Source: Myxococcota bacterium (lineage in GTDB: Bacteria; Myxococcota_A; UBA9160; PR03). Taken from it: a DNA stretch of 40,168 bases. Positions 10,903-19,916 of this stretch are shown piece after piece. The number at the start of each line of letters is the position of its first letter. The stretch's first letter is position 1. The notes below the pieces were generated by a model. It ran no database searches. It worked only from the letters and a program-made list of their open reading frames with translations, and was not told the origin of the DNA. Position numbers and translations under genes: made by a program. The stretch lies in the NCBI GenBank assembly GCA_028284525.1, contig JANQRO010000344.1:1-40168 (forward strand), read 5' to 3'.

Positions 10903-12195
10903 CTAGCGGCCGGATCCCTCGGGCAGGTCGAGCTCCTGTTCCTCGCGCGAGGCGAGGTCGCGCACCCGCATCTTACCGCGGGCCGCCTCGTCGGGGCCGA
11001 TCATCACGACCCGCTCCACCCCGGCCCTGGAGGCGTCGGCCAGCACGCGTTTGAGGCGGGCGGCCCCCAGCACCACCTCGACCGAACGTCCCTCGCCGCG
11101 CAGTGCCCGCGCGACGCGGAGGGCGGCGGGCCGCTGGGCCTCGTCGAGGGGGACGACCACGTCGCCCACATCGCGGGAGAGGGTGGGAAGCCGATCGAGA
11201 TCGGCGAGGAGCTCCGCGATCACGACGTCGCCAAAGCCAAAGCCCACCGCCGGCATCGCCGGCCCGCCCAGGGTCTCGACGAGGCGGTCGTAGCGGCCGC
11301 CGCCGAACACCGCGCGCAGCGTGGCGCCGGCGTCGAAGCCCTCGAAGACGATGCCCGTGTAGTAGGCGAGGCCGCGCACCACCGACGCGTCGAAATGGAC
11401 GTAGGGGCCGATCCCGTAGGCCTCGAGCAGCTCGAAGAGACGCCGCAGCTCCGCGGCGGCGGCCGAATTCGGGGGCGCTTCGCGCAGCGCGTCGTCCAGG
11501 TCGTCGATGGCGAGCCGGTCGACCACCTCGCCGGAAGCGTCGCGGGTGAGGCCGACCTCGCCCTGCGGATCGCTCAGGAGATCCACGACGGCGTCGCGAC
11601 CGATCTTGGAGAGCTTATCGATCGCGATACAGAGGGGTCCGAAGACGTCGGGCCGGTCCCGCAACACGCCCCCGCGCAGGCTCTCTTCGAGGAGCGCGCG
11701 GCTGTTCACGCGGACCTGGACCTCTCCGTTCCCCAGCCCGACCCGCTCGAGGAGCGCAAAGATGGCGGAGAGGAGCTCGGCCTCCGCGGCCACCCCCGGC
11801 TCGCCCAGGATCTCCGCGTCCCACTGATAGTGCTCGCGTTTGCGCCCGCGGGTCATGCGCTCGTAGCGCCAGTTCTGTCCGATCGTGAACCAACGCAACG
11901 GGAGCCGCAGCGCCCCGGCGCGCGCGATCACCATCCGCGAGATCGACGGCGTGAGCTCCGGGCGCAGCGCCAGGTGTCGCCCGTGGAGCTCGAAGTGGTA
12001 GAGCTGCTCGACGATCTCTTCGCCGGCCTTGCGGATGAAGAGATCGGCGTGTTCGACGATCGGCGCGTCGATCTCCTCGAAGGCGAAGGCCCGCGCCACG
12101 GCGCGGAAGTGGTCGAAGAGCCAGCTCCGGAACCGCATGTCCTCCGGGTAGAAGTCACGGGTGCCGCGCGGGGCCTGGAGCTCGCGTTTCGCCAT
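10903..12195 (-). CDS. hisS: Histidyl-tRNA synthetase
   Basis: [23 protein letters not shown]...LRPELTPSISRMV...REHYQWDAEI...GLAYYTGIVFEGF...FGGGRYDRLV class II motifs. Confidence 0.95.
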   Translation of the reverse strand: MAKRELQAPRGTRDFYPEDMRFRSWLFDHFRAVARAFAFEEIDAPIVEHADLFIRKAGEEIVEQLYHFELHGRHLALRPELTPSISRMVIARAGALRLPLRWFTIGQNWRYERMTRGRKREHYQWDAEILGEPGVAAEAELLSAIFALLERVGLGNGEVQVRVNSRALLEESLRGGVLRDRPDVFGPLCIAIDKLSKIGRDAVVDLLSDPQGEVGLTRDASGEVVDRLAIDDLDDALREAPPNSAAAAELRRLFELLEAYGIGPYVHFDASVVRGLAYYTGIVFEGFDAGATLRAVFGGGRYDRLVETLGGPAMPAVGFGFGDVVIAELLADLDRLPTLSRDVGDVVVPLDEAQRPAALRVARALRGEGRSVEVVLGAARLKRVLADASRAGVERVVMIGPDEAARGKMRVRDLASREEQELDLPEGSGR

Positions 12196-12536
12196 CAGCC
12201 CGGAGGCCAGGAGAGCGACCGACCGCCGATCACGTGGAGGTGGAGGTGGAAGACGGTCTGGCCGGCGCCGGCGCCGTTGTTCACGACGACGCGGAAGTCC
12301 TCGAGACCCGCGTCCCGCGCCGCCCGGGTCGCCACCCGCATCAGGTGGCCGAGCAGCGCCTCGTCCCCGTCCTCGGAGGCCGAGAGCATCGGGATCGGCT
12401 TGCGGGGGATCACGAGGAGGTGGGTCGGCGCCTGGGGGTTGATGTCGCGAAACACCAGCGCGCGGTCGTCCTCGTAGACGAACTCGGTCGGGATCTCGCC
12501 CCGCGCGATCTGGCCAAAGATCGTGTCGTCGCTCAT
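12195..12536 (-). CDS. HIT family (histidine triad) nucleotide-binding protein
   Basis: [48 protein letters not shown]...[15 protein letters not shown], HxHxH motif; ATGA overlap with hisS. Confidence 0.95.
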   Translation of the reverse strand: MSDDTIFGQIARGEIPTEFVYEDDRALVFRDINPQAPTHLLVIPRKPIPMLSASEDGDEALLGHLMRVATRAARDAGLEDFRVVVNNGAGAGQTVFHLHLHVIGGRSLSWPPG

Positions 12537-12833
12537 CTCGCCTCCGCGGACGGGTCGGCGCCCGCAGCCGCCACGCGATCGATCTCGCGGCGAGGGGACA
12601 CGCCCCTTGGGGAGCTCGCTCCGCCCCACGCGATCGGCACCGCGCGCCGACGGCCGGGTCTCGCACTCTGCGCCAGCGCTGCAAGCTCGCGAAAGCAGGA
12701 CGCTATCGCCAGTCCCGGGTCGCGTCGCCGGCGCCCCGCGCTCAAGTTTCGGCGCCGGCGCCCGACTGCGTCAGCTTGTCAGGGAAAAAAGGCCGGGCTA
12801 AGCAGAGGCCGCTCCGTCCCGGGAAGAGGTCAC

Positions 12834-15590
12834 GTGGCCAAGGCACTGATCATTACGGAGAAGCCCAGCGTGGCGCGCGACATCGCCGCGGCGGTGGGCG
12901 GGTTCGACGAGAACGAGGATTTCTTCGAGAACGACCAGTACGTCCTGAGTTGGGCGGTCGGTCACCTCTTCGAACTCCTCGAGCCCGAAGAGATCGACGA
13001 CGCCTACAAACGCTGGACCCTCGACACCCTCCCGATCATCCCCGACGGCTTCCAGCTGAAGCCGAAGAGCCGCCAACGCGACCGCGTCCGCGCCGTCAAG
13101 ACGCTCCTCGAGCGCGACGACGTCGACCGCGTCATCAACGCCTGCGACGCCGGGCGCGAAGGCGAGCTCATCTTCCGGGAGATCGTCCAGTACTTCCGCT
13201 GCGAGAAGCCCGTCGAGCGGCTCTGGCTCCAGTCGATGACCGAGGACGCCATCCGCACCGGTCTCGACGCGCTGCGGCCCGGCGAAGAGCTCGAGGGGCT
13301 GGGCTCGGCCGCGGAGTGCCGCGCGTTCACCGATTGGCTGATCGGGATGAACGCCACCCGCGCCCTCACCAAGCGGCTGCGCGGGCGCCGCGAGCGCGGG
13401 GCGTGGTCGGCGGGCCGGGTGCAGACGCCCACCCTCGCGCTCCTCGTCGAGCGCGAGCTCGAGGTCCTGGCCCACATCCCCGTGCCCTACTGGCGGCTGG
13501 TCGGGCAGTTCGAGCACGCGGGACACTCCTACGAGGGGGTGTGGTTCGACCCCGCCTTCGTGCAGAGCGAGGACGCCCCCAACGCCCGGGACGACCGCAT
13601 CTTCGACGAGGCCCGCGCCCGGGCGATCCTCGCCGCGGTCCAGGGCCAGACCGGCGCCGCCCAGGAGACCCGCAAGCCCTCCAAGGAGAGCGCGCCCCGG
13701 CTCTTCGACCTCACCAGCCTCCAGCGCGAAGCCAACAGCCGGCTCGGCTGGTCGGCGCGGCGGGCCCTCTCGGCGGCCCAGCGCTGCTACGAAGGGCACA
13801 AGATCCTCACCTATCCCCGCACCGACTCGCGTTGTCTTCCCAACGACTATCGCGACACGGTGCAGGAGACCCTCCGGTCCTTTGCGGCCGCCGAGGGCGA
13901 CGTCGGCGAGACCCCGCTGGGCGCCTACGCGGCGGCGTCGCGTTACCTGCTCGACGCCGGTCTGCTGAACGAAGGGCGCACCTTCGACGACGCCAAGGTC
14001 TCCGACCACCACGCCATCATCCCGACCGGGAAGCTCCCGCCCCGGGATCTGTCGGGGGACGACAAACGTCTCTACGACCTGGTGACCCGACGCTTCCTCG
14101 CCACCTTCCACCCACCGGCGACCTGGGAGCGGGTCGAGCGGGTCACCGAGGTGGCGGAGCACAAGTTCCGGAGCCGCTCGCGCACCCTCGTCGAGCCCGG
14201 CTGGCGCAGCATCGGCGACCCCAACGTCGGCGAGGACGAGAGCGCGCTCCCGGCGCTGCACCCGGGCCAGAGCGAGGCCTCGGGGGTCGCAGTGCAGACC
14301 CGAGAGGTCGAGCTCGAGGACAATCAGACCAAGCCCCCGCCGCGGATCACCGAGGCGCGCTTGCTCTCGCTGATGGAGAACGCGGGGAAACAGGTCGAGG
14401 ACGAGGAGCTCGCCGAGGCCCTCTCCGAGCGCGGACTCGGCACCCCCGCCACCCGGGCCGAGGTGATCGAGAACCTGATCGCCAAGGGCTACGCGGTGCG
14501 TCTGGGCAAGGCGTTGCGGCCCACCGCCAAGGGCATCCGACTGATCGATATCCTCGAGCGCATCAAGATCCACCGGCTGGCCTCGGCGGAGCTCACCGGG
14601 GAGATCGAGCACCACCTCCACGAGGTCGAAGACGGCGAGCGTAGCGCCGCGGCCTTCATGCAGGAGATGGAGCAGTACACCCGCGAGATCGTCGAGATCG
14701 CCAAGACCTTCGAGTACACCGATCTCTACAAGGACGACCCGCCGCTGGGCAACTGTCCGATGTGTGATCGCCCGGTCTACGAAGGGGCGTGGTTCTACCG
14801 CTGTGTGGAGCAGCACGAGGAAGGGGAAGACTGCCCGGCGCGGATCTGGAAGGACACCTCGGGGCGCTACCTCGACCGTCAGACCGTCGAGACGCTGCTG
14901 CGCGACGGCACCTCCGGCGTGCTCGAGGGATTCACCGCGCGCAACGGCCGCACCTACTCGGGGATCCTCGAGTTCGACCGCGACGAGAAGAAGATGGTGG
15001 TGCGCCCCACCGGGTGGGAAGAGGGCTCGGTCAACGCCGACCCCGAGTACGAGGTGAACCCCGAGCCCCTCGGCAACTGCCCCTTCGAGGAGGAGTGCAA
15101 GGTCGTCGAGTCGCCGACCCACTTCGTGTGCGAGCGCAAGCTCAAGGAGGCCGACCTCGACAAGGACGCCGCCGCGGACACCGAGTCGGGAGAGGAGCGG
15201 CCCAAGAGCTGCGGCTTCAACTTCCCGCGCACCGTGTGCAAACGCGAGATCGTCCGCGACGAGGCGCTGGTCTACCTCGCGAACGGTCGCACCGATCTGC
15301 TCACCGACTTCACCTCGCGCTTCGGACGCCCCTTCTCGGCGACCCTGGTCCTCAAGAAGAACGGACGCCACGGCTTCGAGTTCCCGCCGCGGGCCCCCAA
15401 GGAGGGCGGCGCCGCGGGCGGCAAGAAGAAGGCCGGGCGCAAGAAGGCCGGCGCCAAGAAGAAGACGACGACCAAGAAGAAGACCGCCCGGCGCAAGAAG
15501 ACGGCAACCAAGAAGAAGACGACGGCGAAGAAGAAGGCCGCGGCGAAGAAAACCACCCGCAAGGCCCCCGTCAAGAAGACCAGCTCCTAA
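12834..15590 (+). CDS. topB: DNA topoisomerase III (type IA) with C-terminal Cys clusters and Lys/Ala-rich tail
   Basis: GTG start; VAKALIITEKPSVARDIAAAVGG Toprim start, ACDAGREGELIFR, SAGRVQTPTLALLVERE, LTYPRTDSRCLPND; tail KKKAGRKKAGAKKKTTTKKK... Confidence 0.93.
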   Translation: MAKALIITEKPSVARDIAAAVGGFDENEDFFENDQYVLSWAVGHLFELLEPEEIDDAYKRWTLDTLPIIPDGFQLKPKSRQRDRVRAVKTLLERDDVDRVINACDAGREGELIFREIVQYFRCEKPVERLWLQSMTEDAIRTGLDALRPGEELEGLGSAAECRAFTDWLIGMNATRALTKRLRGRRERGAWSAGRVQTPTLALLVERELEVLAHIPVPYWRLVGQFEHAGHSYEGVWFDPAFVQSEDAPNARDDRIFDEARARAILAAVQGQTGAAQETRKPSKESAPRLFDLTSLQREANSRLGWSARRALSAAQRCYEGHKILTYPRTDSRCLPNDYRDTVQETLRSFAAAEGDVGETPLGAYAAASRYLLDAGLLNEGRTFDDAKVSDHHAIIPTGKLPPRDLSGDDKRLYDLVTRRFLATFHPPATWERVERVTEVAEHKFRSRSRTLVEPGWRSIGDPNVGEDESALPALHPGQSEASGVAVQTREVELEDNQTKPPPRITEARLLSLMENAGKQVEDEELAEALSERGLGTPATRAEVIENLIAKGYAVRLGKALRPTAKGIRLIDILERIKIHRLASAELTGEIEHHLHEVEDGERSAAAFMQEMEQYTREIVEIAKTFEYTDLYKDDPPLGNCPMCDRPVYEGAWFYRCVEQHEEGEDCPARIWKDTSGRYLDRQTVETLLRDGTSGVLEGFTARNGRTYSGILEFDRDEKKMVVRPTGWEEGSVNADPEYEVNPEPLGNCPFEEECKVVESPTHFVCERKLKEADLDKDAAADTESGEERPKSCGFNFPRTVCKREIVRDEALVYLANGRTDLLTDFTSRFGRPFSATLVLKKNGRHGFEFPPRAPKEGGAAGGKKKAGRKKAGAKKKTTTKKKTARRKKTATKKKTTAKKKAAAKKTTRKAPVKKTSS

Positions 15591-15686
15591 CGCCCCGCGG
15601 GTCCTCGCCCGGCCCGCGCGTCAAGTACGATTCCTGCGCAGCCGATAGGTGCCGACGGCCGCCGCGGCTGGCCCGCGGGCGGCGCA

Positions 15687-16355
15687 GTGGAGCGGGTGAT
15701 GAGGAACGTCTTCGCAGCTTCGATCCGCGTACTCTGCGCGGGTCTCCTGGCCGGCCTCTGGTTCGGGGTGGCCGGTGGCGCCGGCGACGCCGAGGCGTCG
15801 CTCTACAAGTGCCAGAACCGCGACGGCACCGTTCGCTACCAGCAGACCCCCTGCAACGTCGGCAATCGCGGCACCCGTCTCGAGACCCACTCGCCCCCCG
15901 AGCGCGACCGCGCCTATCCGAGCGGGGGCGCCACCTGGGGCGACGTGCGGCGCGCCAAGGCCCAGTGCGACGAAGCTGCGCGACGCAGCTACGGCGAGTC
16001 CGACCCGCGACGTCAGGAGCAGCGCGCGCGCTGTATGGAGCGCGTCGAGCGGGCGTGCAGCGACAAGAACAGCTCGCGCTGTCGCAGCGAACTGCGCCGC
16101 ACCGGGCGCAAGGTGGAACGGGCGCGGGGCCAGCAACGCCGCGCCACCCGCGCGAGCGCCCGTTCGGGTGCCGGCGCGCGGGACCTCGAGCTGAGTACCG
16201 CCAAGGCCAGCTGTCACGCGTGGTCGGGTGCCGACCCGAGCTATCGGACGCGGCAGGGCCGCGAGCGGGCCTGCGACGCCCTCGCGGCCGCGTGCCGCGC
16301 GGATCGCTACGGCCCGGAATGTCGCCAGCGGATCCAGCAGCTCCAGCCGCGCTAG
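15687..16355 (+). CDS. Secreted DUF4124-like, Cys/Arg-rich protein of unknown function
   Basis: Signal-peptide-like N terminus, then ASLYKCQNRDGTVRYQQTPC resembling DUF4124; basic Cys-containing C-terminal region. Confidence 0.65.
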   Translation: MERVMRNVFAASIRVLCAGLLAGLWFGVAGGAGDAEASLYKCQNRDGTVRYQQTPCNVGNRGTRLETHSPPERDRAYPSGGATWGDVRRAKAQCDEAARRSYGESDPRRQEQRARCMERVERACSDKNSSRCRSELRRTGRKVERARGQQRRATRASARSGAGARDLELSTAKASCHAWSGADPSYRTRQGRERACDALAAACRADRYGPECRQRIQQLQPR

Positions 16356-16511
16356 CGCCCCGTCGTCGCGGCCTCGCGCGTGGCGACGCTGCGGCGGCCA
16401 CGTGTGTCTCGAAGAACGCAGATCGCGGTCGGTCGCCGTCGTCCAGCGCGGGGCGAGCCCCGCGTCGTCGCGACGGATGCGGCGGGTCGCGAGCTTTGCG
16501 AAGCTTCCCAC

Positions 16512-17288
16512 ATGACGGGGCTTCGCATGTTCGCCCAGCCCGAGCTTCGCAAGCCGACGCTGGTCATCGCGCTCGAGGGCTGGAACGATGCCGGCGAGGC
16601 CGCGACCACGGCGGCGCGCTACATCGCGCGGCAGAACAGCGGCGAGCGCTTCGCCGAGCTCGACGGAGAAGAGTTCTACGACTTCACCGTGCGGCGGCCG
16701 CAGGTCGAGGTCGACGCCGGGGTCGTCAGCAAGGTCACCTGGCCGACCAACGAGTTCTTCAGTGCTCCCGCCGACGCCGAGTCGGACATCGTGGTCGGGG
16801 TCGGCGTGGAGCCCCACCTCCGCTGGCGCACCTTCAGCGACGAGGTGATCGGCATGGTCGACGACCTCGGGATCCAGAAGGTGGCCCTGCTCGGCGCCTA
16901 TCTGGCGGACGTGCTCTACTCGCGTCCGGTCGAGGTGAGCGGCGTCGCGAGCTCGCCGGAGGTCGTGTCCAAGCTCGGGATCGAGCCCACGACCTATCAC
17001 GGCCCCACCGGAATGATCGGGGTGCTGGGCTACCGACTCCGCGAGCACGGCTGCGAGGTGGCGAGCTTGTGGGCCGGACTGCCCCACTACGTGAACGTCT
17101 CCCCCAACCCGCGTGGCTCTCTCGCGCTGATCGAGAAGCTCTCCGAGTTCGTCGGGCTCCGGGTCGACCTCGAGCCCTTGCGCAGCGCCGCCGCCGAGTG
17201 CGAGGAGCGCGTCTCGGCGATGGTCGCGGCGGACCCGGAACTCACCGAGTACGTCCGGCAGCTGAAGCGCCGCGAATTCGCCCAGTAG
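16512..17288 (+). CDS. PAC2 family protein
   Basis: LVIALEGWNDAGEAATTAARYI...FYDFTVRRPQ...LLGAYLADVLYSRPVEVSG...YHGPTGMIGVLGYRLREHGCEVASLWAGLPHYVNVSPNP. Confidence 0.88.
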   Translation: MTGLRMFAQPELRKPTLVIALEGWNDAGEAATTAARYIARQNSGERFAELDGEEFYDFTVRRPQVEVDAGVVSKVTWPTNEFFSAPADAESDIVVGVGVEPHLRWRTFSDEVIGMVDDLGIQKVALLGAYLADVLYSRPVEVSGVASSPEVVSKLGIEPTTYHGPTGMIGVLGYRLREHGCEVASLWAGLPHYVNVSPNPRGSLALIEKLSEFVGLRVDLEPLRSAAAECEERVSAMVAADPELTEYVRQLKRREFAQ

Positions 17289-17328
17289 GCGTCGGCGGAG
17301 ACAAGCGGGCGGAGACCCGCGCGCCGCG

Positions 17329-17592
17329 TCAGCGCGTCTCGGCCCCGAGCTCGATCGACTCCTCGATCAACATCACCGGGATGTCGTCCTCGGTCGGGTA
17401 GAGCACGGCGCGGTCTTCCCGCACGAGCCCCGCCTGGATCTCGCGCCCCACCGGCTCGCCGCCGCGGTTGCGGAGTGCGCCCTCGCGCACCTTGGCGTTC
17501 AGGGTCTCCAGCAGCGCGGCGTCCGCGAGCTCGAGGGTCTGCCTCGTCTCCGGGCACACGAGGATGTCGAGGAGGTCCTGGGAGATCGCCAT
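17329..17592 (-). CDS. Trm112 family protein
   Basis: MAISQDLLDILVCPETRQTLELAD...VREDRAVLYPTEDDIPVMLIEESIEL, typical small Trm112p-like protein. Confidence 0.9.
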   Translation of the reverse strand: MAISQDLLDILVCPETRQTLELADAALLETLNAKVREGALRNRGGEPVGREIQAGLVREDRAVLYPTEDDIPVMLIEESIELGAETR

Positions 17593-17605
17593 GGCGCGCC
17601 CGCGT

Positions 17606-18847
17606 CTAGACCCGCTCGAGCACCGTCGCGATTCCCATGCCGTTGCCGATGCACATCGTCACGAGCGCGGTGCTCTTGTCCTGGCGTTCGAGTTCGTCGA
17701 GGGCGGTGCCGATCAGCATCGCCCCGGTGGCGCCGAGGGGGTGCCCCATCGCGATCGCGCCGCCGTTGATGTTGACCTTGGCGTGGTCCATGCCGAGGTC
17801 GCGCATCGTCTTGAGCGGCACAGCGGCGAAGGCCTCGTTGATCTCGATGACGTCGATGTCGCCGATCTCCATTCCGGCCTTCTCGAGCACCCGTTTCGAG
17901 GAGGGCGTCGGGGCGGTCAGCATGATCACCGGCTCGTCGCCCGCGGTCGCCGTCGCCACGATCCGCGCCCGCGGCGACATGTCGTGGGCCTTGGCGTACT
18001 CCGGGGACGCGATCAGCACCGAGGCGGCGCCGTCGACGATGCCCGACGAGTTGCCGGCGTGGTGGACGTGCTCGATCGAGTCGATCTGCTGGTAGCGGGA
18101 GAGCGCCTTCTCGACGAAGGAGAGCTCGTCGCCCTTCTGGACGTAGCGACCGAGCTGATCGAAGGAGAGCGGGAGCTTGCCCAGCGATTCCGCTGTGGTG
18201 CCCGCGCGGGGGTGCTCGTCGCGGTCGAGCACCACGTCGCCTTGGCGGTCCGTCACCGGGACGAGGCTGCCGTCGAAGCGGCCCTCGCGCTGGGCGCGTT
18301 CGCAGCGCGCCTGGCTCTCGGCGGCGTACGCGTCGACGTCGCTGCGGCTGAAGCCCTCGAGGGTGGCGATCAGGTCCGCGGAGATCCCTTGGGGCACCAG
18401 GGGGTGGAGCTCGCGCAGGTGGGGGTTGTGGCCGCCGATCCCCGATTTGTCGGCTCCCATCCCGTGCTTTGACATCGACTCGACACCGCCGCCGATCACG
18501 AGGTCTTGCTGGCCGGCCATCACGCCCATCGCCGCGAAGTTCACGGCCTGCTGCCCCGAGCCGCAGAAGCGGTTCAACGTGACCCCGGTCGCGGCCTGGG
18601 GGTCCCAGCCGGCGGCCAGCGCGGACATGCGCGCGATGCAGCCGCCCTGCTCGCCCACGGCGGTGACACACCCCACCACGACATCCTCGACGTCGGTGGT
18701 CTCGAAGCCGTTGCGGTCCTTCAGTGCGTTGAGTGTCTGGGCCATCAGCTCCTGGGGATGGATGGTCGAGAGCGCGCCGGTCTCGCGCTTGCCGCGCCCT
18801 CGGGGAGTTCGTACCGCGTCGATGATCCAGGCGTCGCCGATGGCCAT
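17606..18847 (-). CDS. Thiolase (acetyl-CoA C-acyltransferase)
   Basis: [30 protein letters not shown] (Cys), [19 protein letters not shown] (His), [15 protein letters not shown]. Confidence 0.94.
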   Translation of the reverse strand: MAIGDAWIIDAVRTPRGRGKRETGALSTIHPQELMAQTLNALKDRNGFETTDVEDVVVGCVTAVGEQGGCIARMSALAAGWDPQAATGVTLNRFCGSGQQAVNFAAMGVMAGQQDLVIGGGVESMSKHGMGADKSGIGGHNPHLRELHPLVPQGISADLIATLEGFSRSDVDAYAAESQARCERAQREGRFDGSLVPVTDRQGDVVLDRDEHPRAGTTAESLGKLPLSFDQLGRYVQKGDELSFVEKALSRYQQIDSIEHVHHAGNSSGIVDGAASVLIASPEYAKAHDMSPRARIVATATAGDEPVIMLTAPTPSSKRVLEKAGMEIGDIDVIEINEAFAAVPLKTMRDLGMDHAKVNINGGAIAMGHPLGATGAMLIGTALDELERQDKSTALVTMCIGNGMGIATVLERV

Positions 18848-19032
18848 GTGTCCTTGCCTCTCGTCCTCGGGAAGGGTGGGGTGAGCGGGGCCGCGCCCCG
18901 GAGCACCTCATGTTACCGGCCGCGGGGCGCGCTTGCCCCGCGGGCCCGCCGACCGGCCGCCGATCCCTTCGTCGCGAGGCAAACATCGTTCGAGAATCGC
19001 TTCGAAAGGCAGTTTCCGGGCCCGTTCGAGTG

Positions 19033-19060
19033 TTGACGCCGCCGGGGCGACGTTCTAACA
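19033..19060 (+). promoter_or_regulatory. Possible sigma70-like promoter upstream of the act operon
   Basis: TTGACG (19033-19038), ~15-16 nt spacer, TCTAAC/CTAACA (19054-19060) ~200 nt upstream of actA. Confidence 0.3.
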
Positions 19061-19259
19061 ACCAGGCGCCGAACCGGAGGGGGAACTCGGATCGGATCGC
19101 TGCGAGGGCATCACGCCCGGCGCGGGCCGAACCCGACACCATCGAACGCTGTGGGACCCCGCGGCGCGGCCTGGCTACGAACGCGGGCCTACTCCTCTGG
19201 CACAGCGGTACAGCTGTCTTCACTAGGGCTGGGCAGCGCCTCGCACCTGGGGGTGGTTC

Positions 19260-19907
19260 GTGAACCCGATTCGATCGCACTGGCGTCTGCTCGTCGCCGC
19301 CGTGACCGCCGCCGCAGCGGGATTCTTCCTGATGAGCCTCCCCGCGCCCCAGCAGGTCTCGGCCCAACCGCGGACGCCCGAGCCCGATCTGCTGGCCGCC
19401 CAGGCGGCGGCCGGCGACCCCGACGCGCCCGGTCCGATGCAGCCGATCCCCTTCAGCCACGCCTGGCACGCCGGTAAGTACGAGATCGAGTGTCTCTACT
19501 GTCACACGGGCACCGACCGGTCCCAGGCCGCAGGCGTCCCGTCCGTCGAGCTCTGCATGGGTTGCCACTCCCAGTTCCAGTATGGGAACGACGAAGAGGG
19601 CAACACCCTCGAGCCCGAGGGGATCCAGGTGCTCAAGCAGTACTGGGAGAACAAAGAGCCGATCCCGTGGCAGCAGATCCACCGGCTCCCGGAGCACGTG
19701 CAGTTCCGCCACAATCGCCACGTCGCGGCGGGTGTCGAGTGCCAGACCTGTCACGGGCCGGTGGAGACCATGGACAAGCTCTACCTCACCGAAGACACCG
19801 TGTGGTGGCCCTGGCTGCTGCCGTCCAAGAAGCTGGAAATGGGGTGGTGCATCCAGTGCCACCGCGAGAACGAGGCGTCTCAGGACTGCCTGCTCTGTCA
19901 CTACTAG
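19260..19907 (+). CDS. actA: Alternative complex III pentaheme cytochrome c subunit ActA
   Basis: GTG start; signal/anchor then five CxxCH motifs (CLYCH, CMGCH, CQTCH, CIQCH, CLLCH); first gene of actABCDEF-like operon. Confidence 0.9.
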   Translation: MNPIRSHWRLLVAAVTAAAAGFFLMSLPAPQQVSAQPRTPEPDLLAAQAAAGDPDAPGPMQPIPFSHAWHAGKYEIECLYCHTGTDRSQAAGVPSVELCMGCHSQFQYGNDEEGNTLEPEGIQVLKQYWENKEPIPWQQIHRLPEHVQFRHNRHVAAGVECQTCHGPVETMDKLYLTEDTVWWPWLLPSKKLEMGWCIQCHRENEASQDCLLCHY

Positions 19908-19916
19908 GAAAGACGG

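Noticed and set aside
12798-15371. 857-aa minus-strand ORF antisense to topB
   Set aside because: topB is clear on the plus strand; the antisense ORF lacks any domain.
15421-15570. AAGAAG-rich DNA repeat in topB as a microsatellite or CRISPR-like array
   Set aside because: It is in-frame coding sequence for the Lys-rich tail, with irregular unit length and no conserved repeat/spacer structure.
18921-18942. CGCGGGGC-GCGCTT-GCCCCGCG hairpin as a terminator
   Set aside because: Lies between the divergent thiolase and act operon starts and has no T-tract; could be incidental GC-rich pairing.
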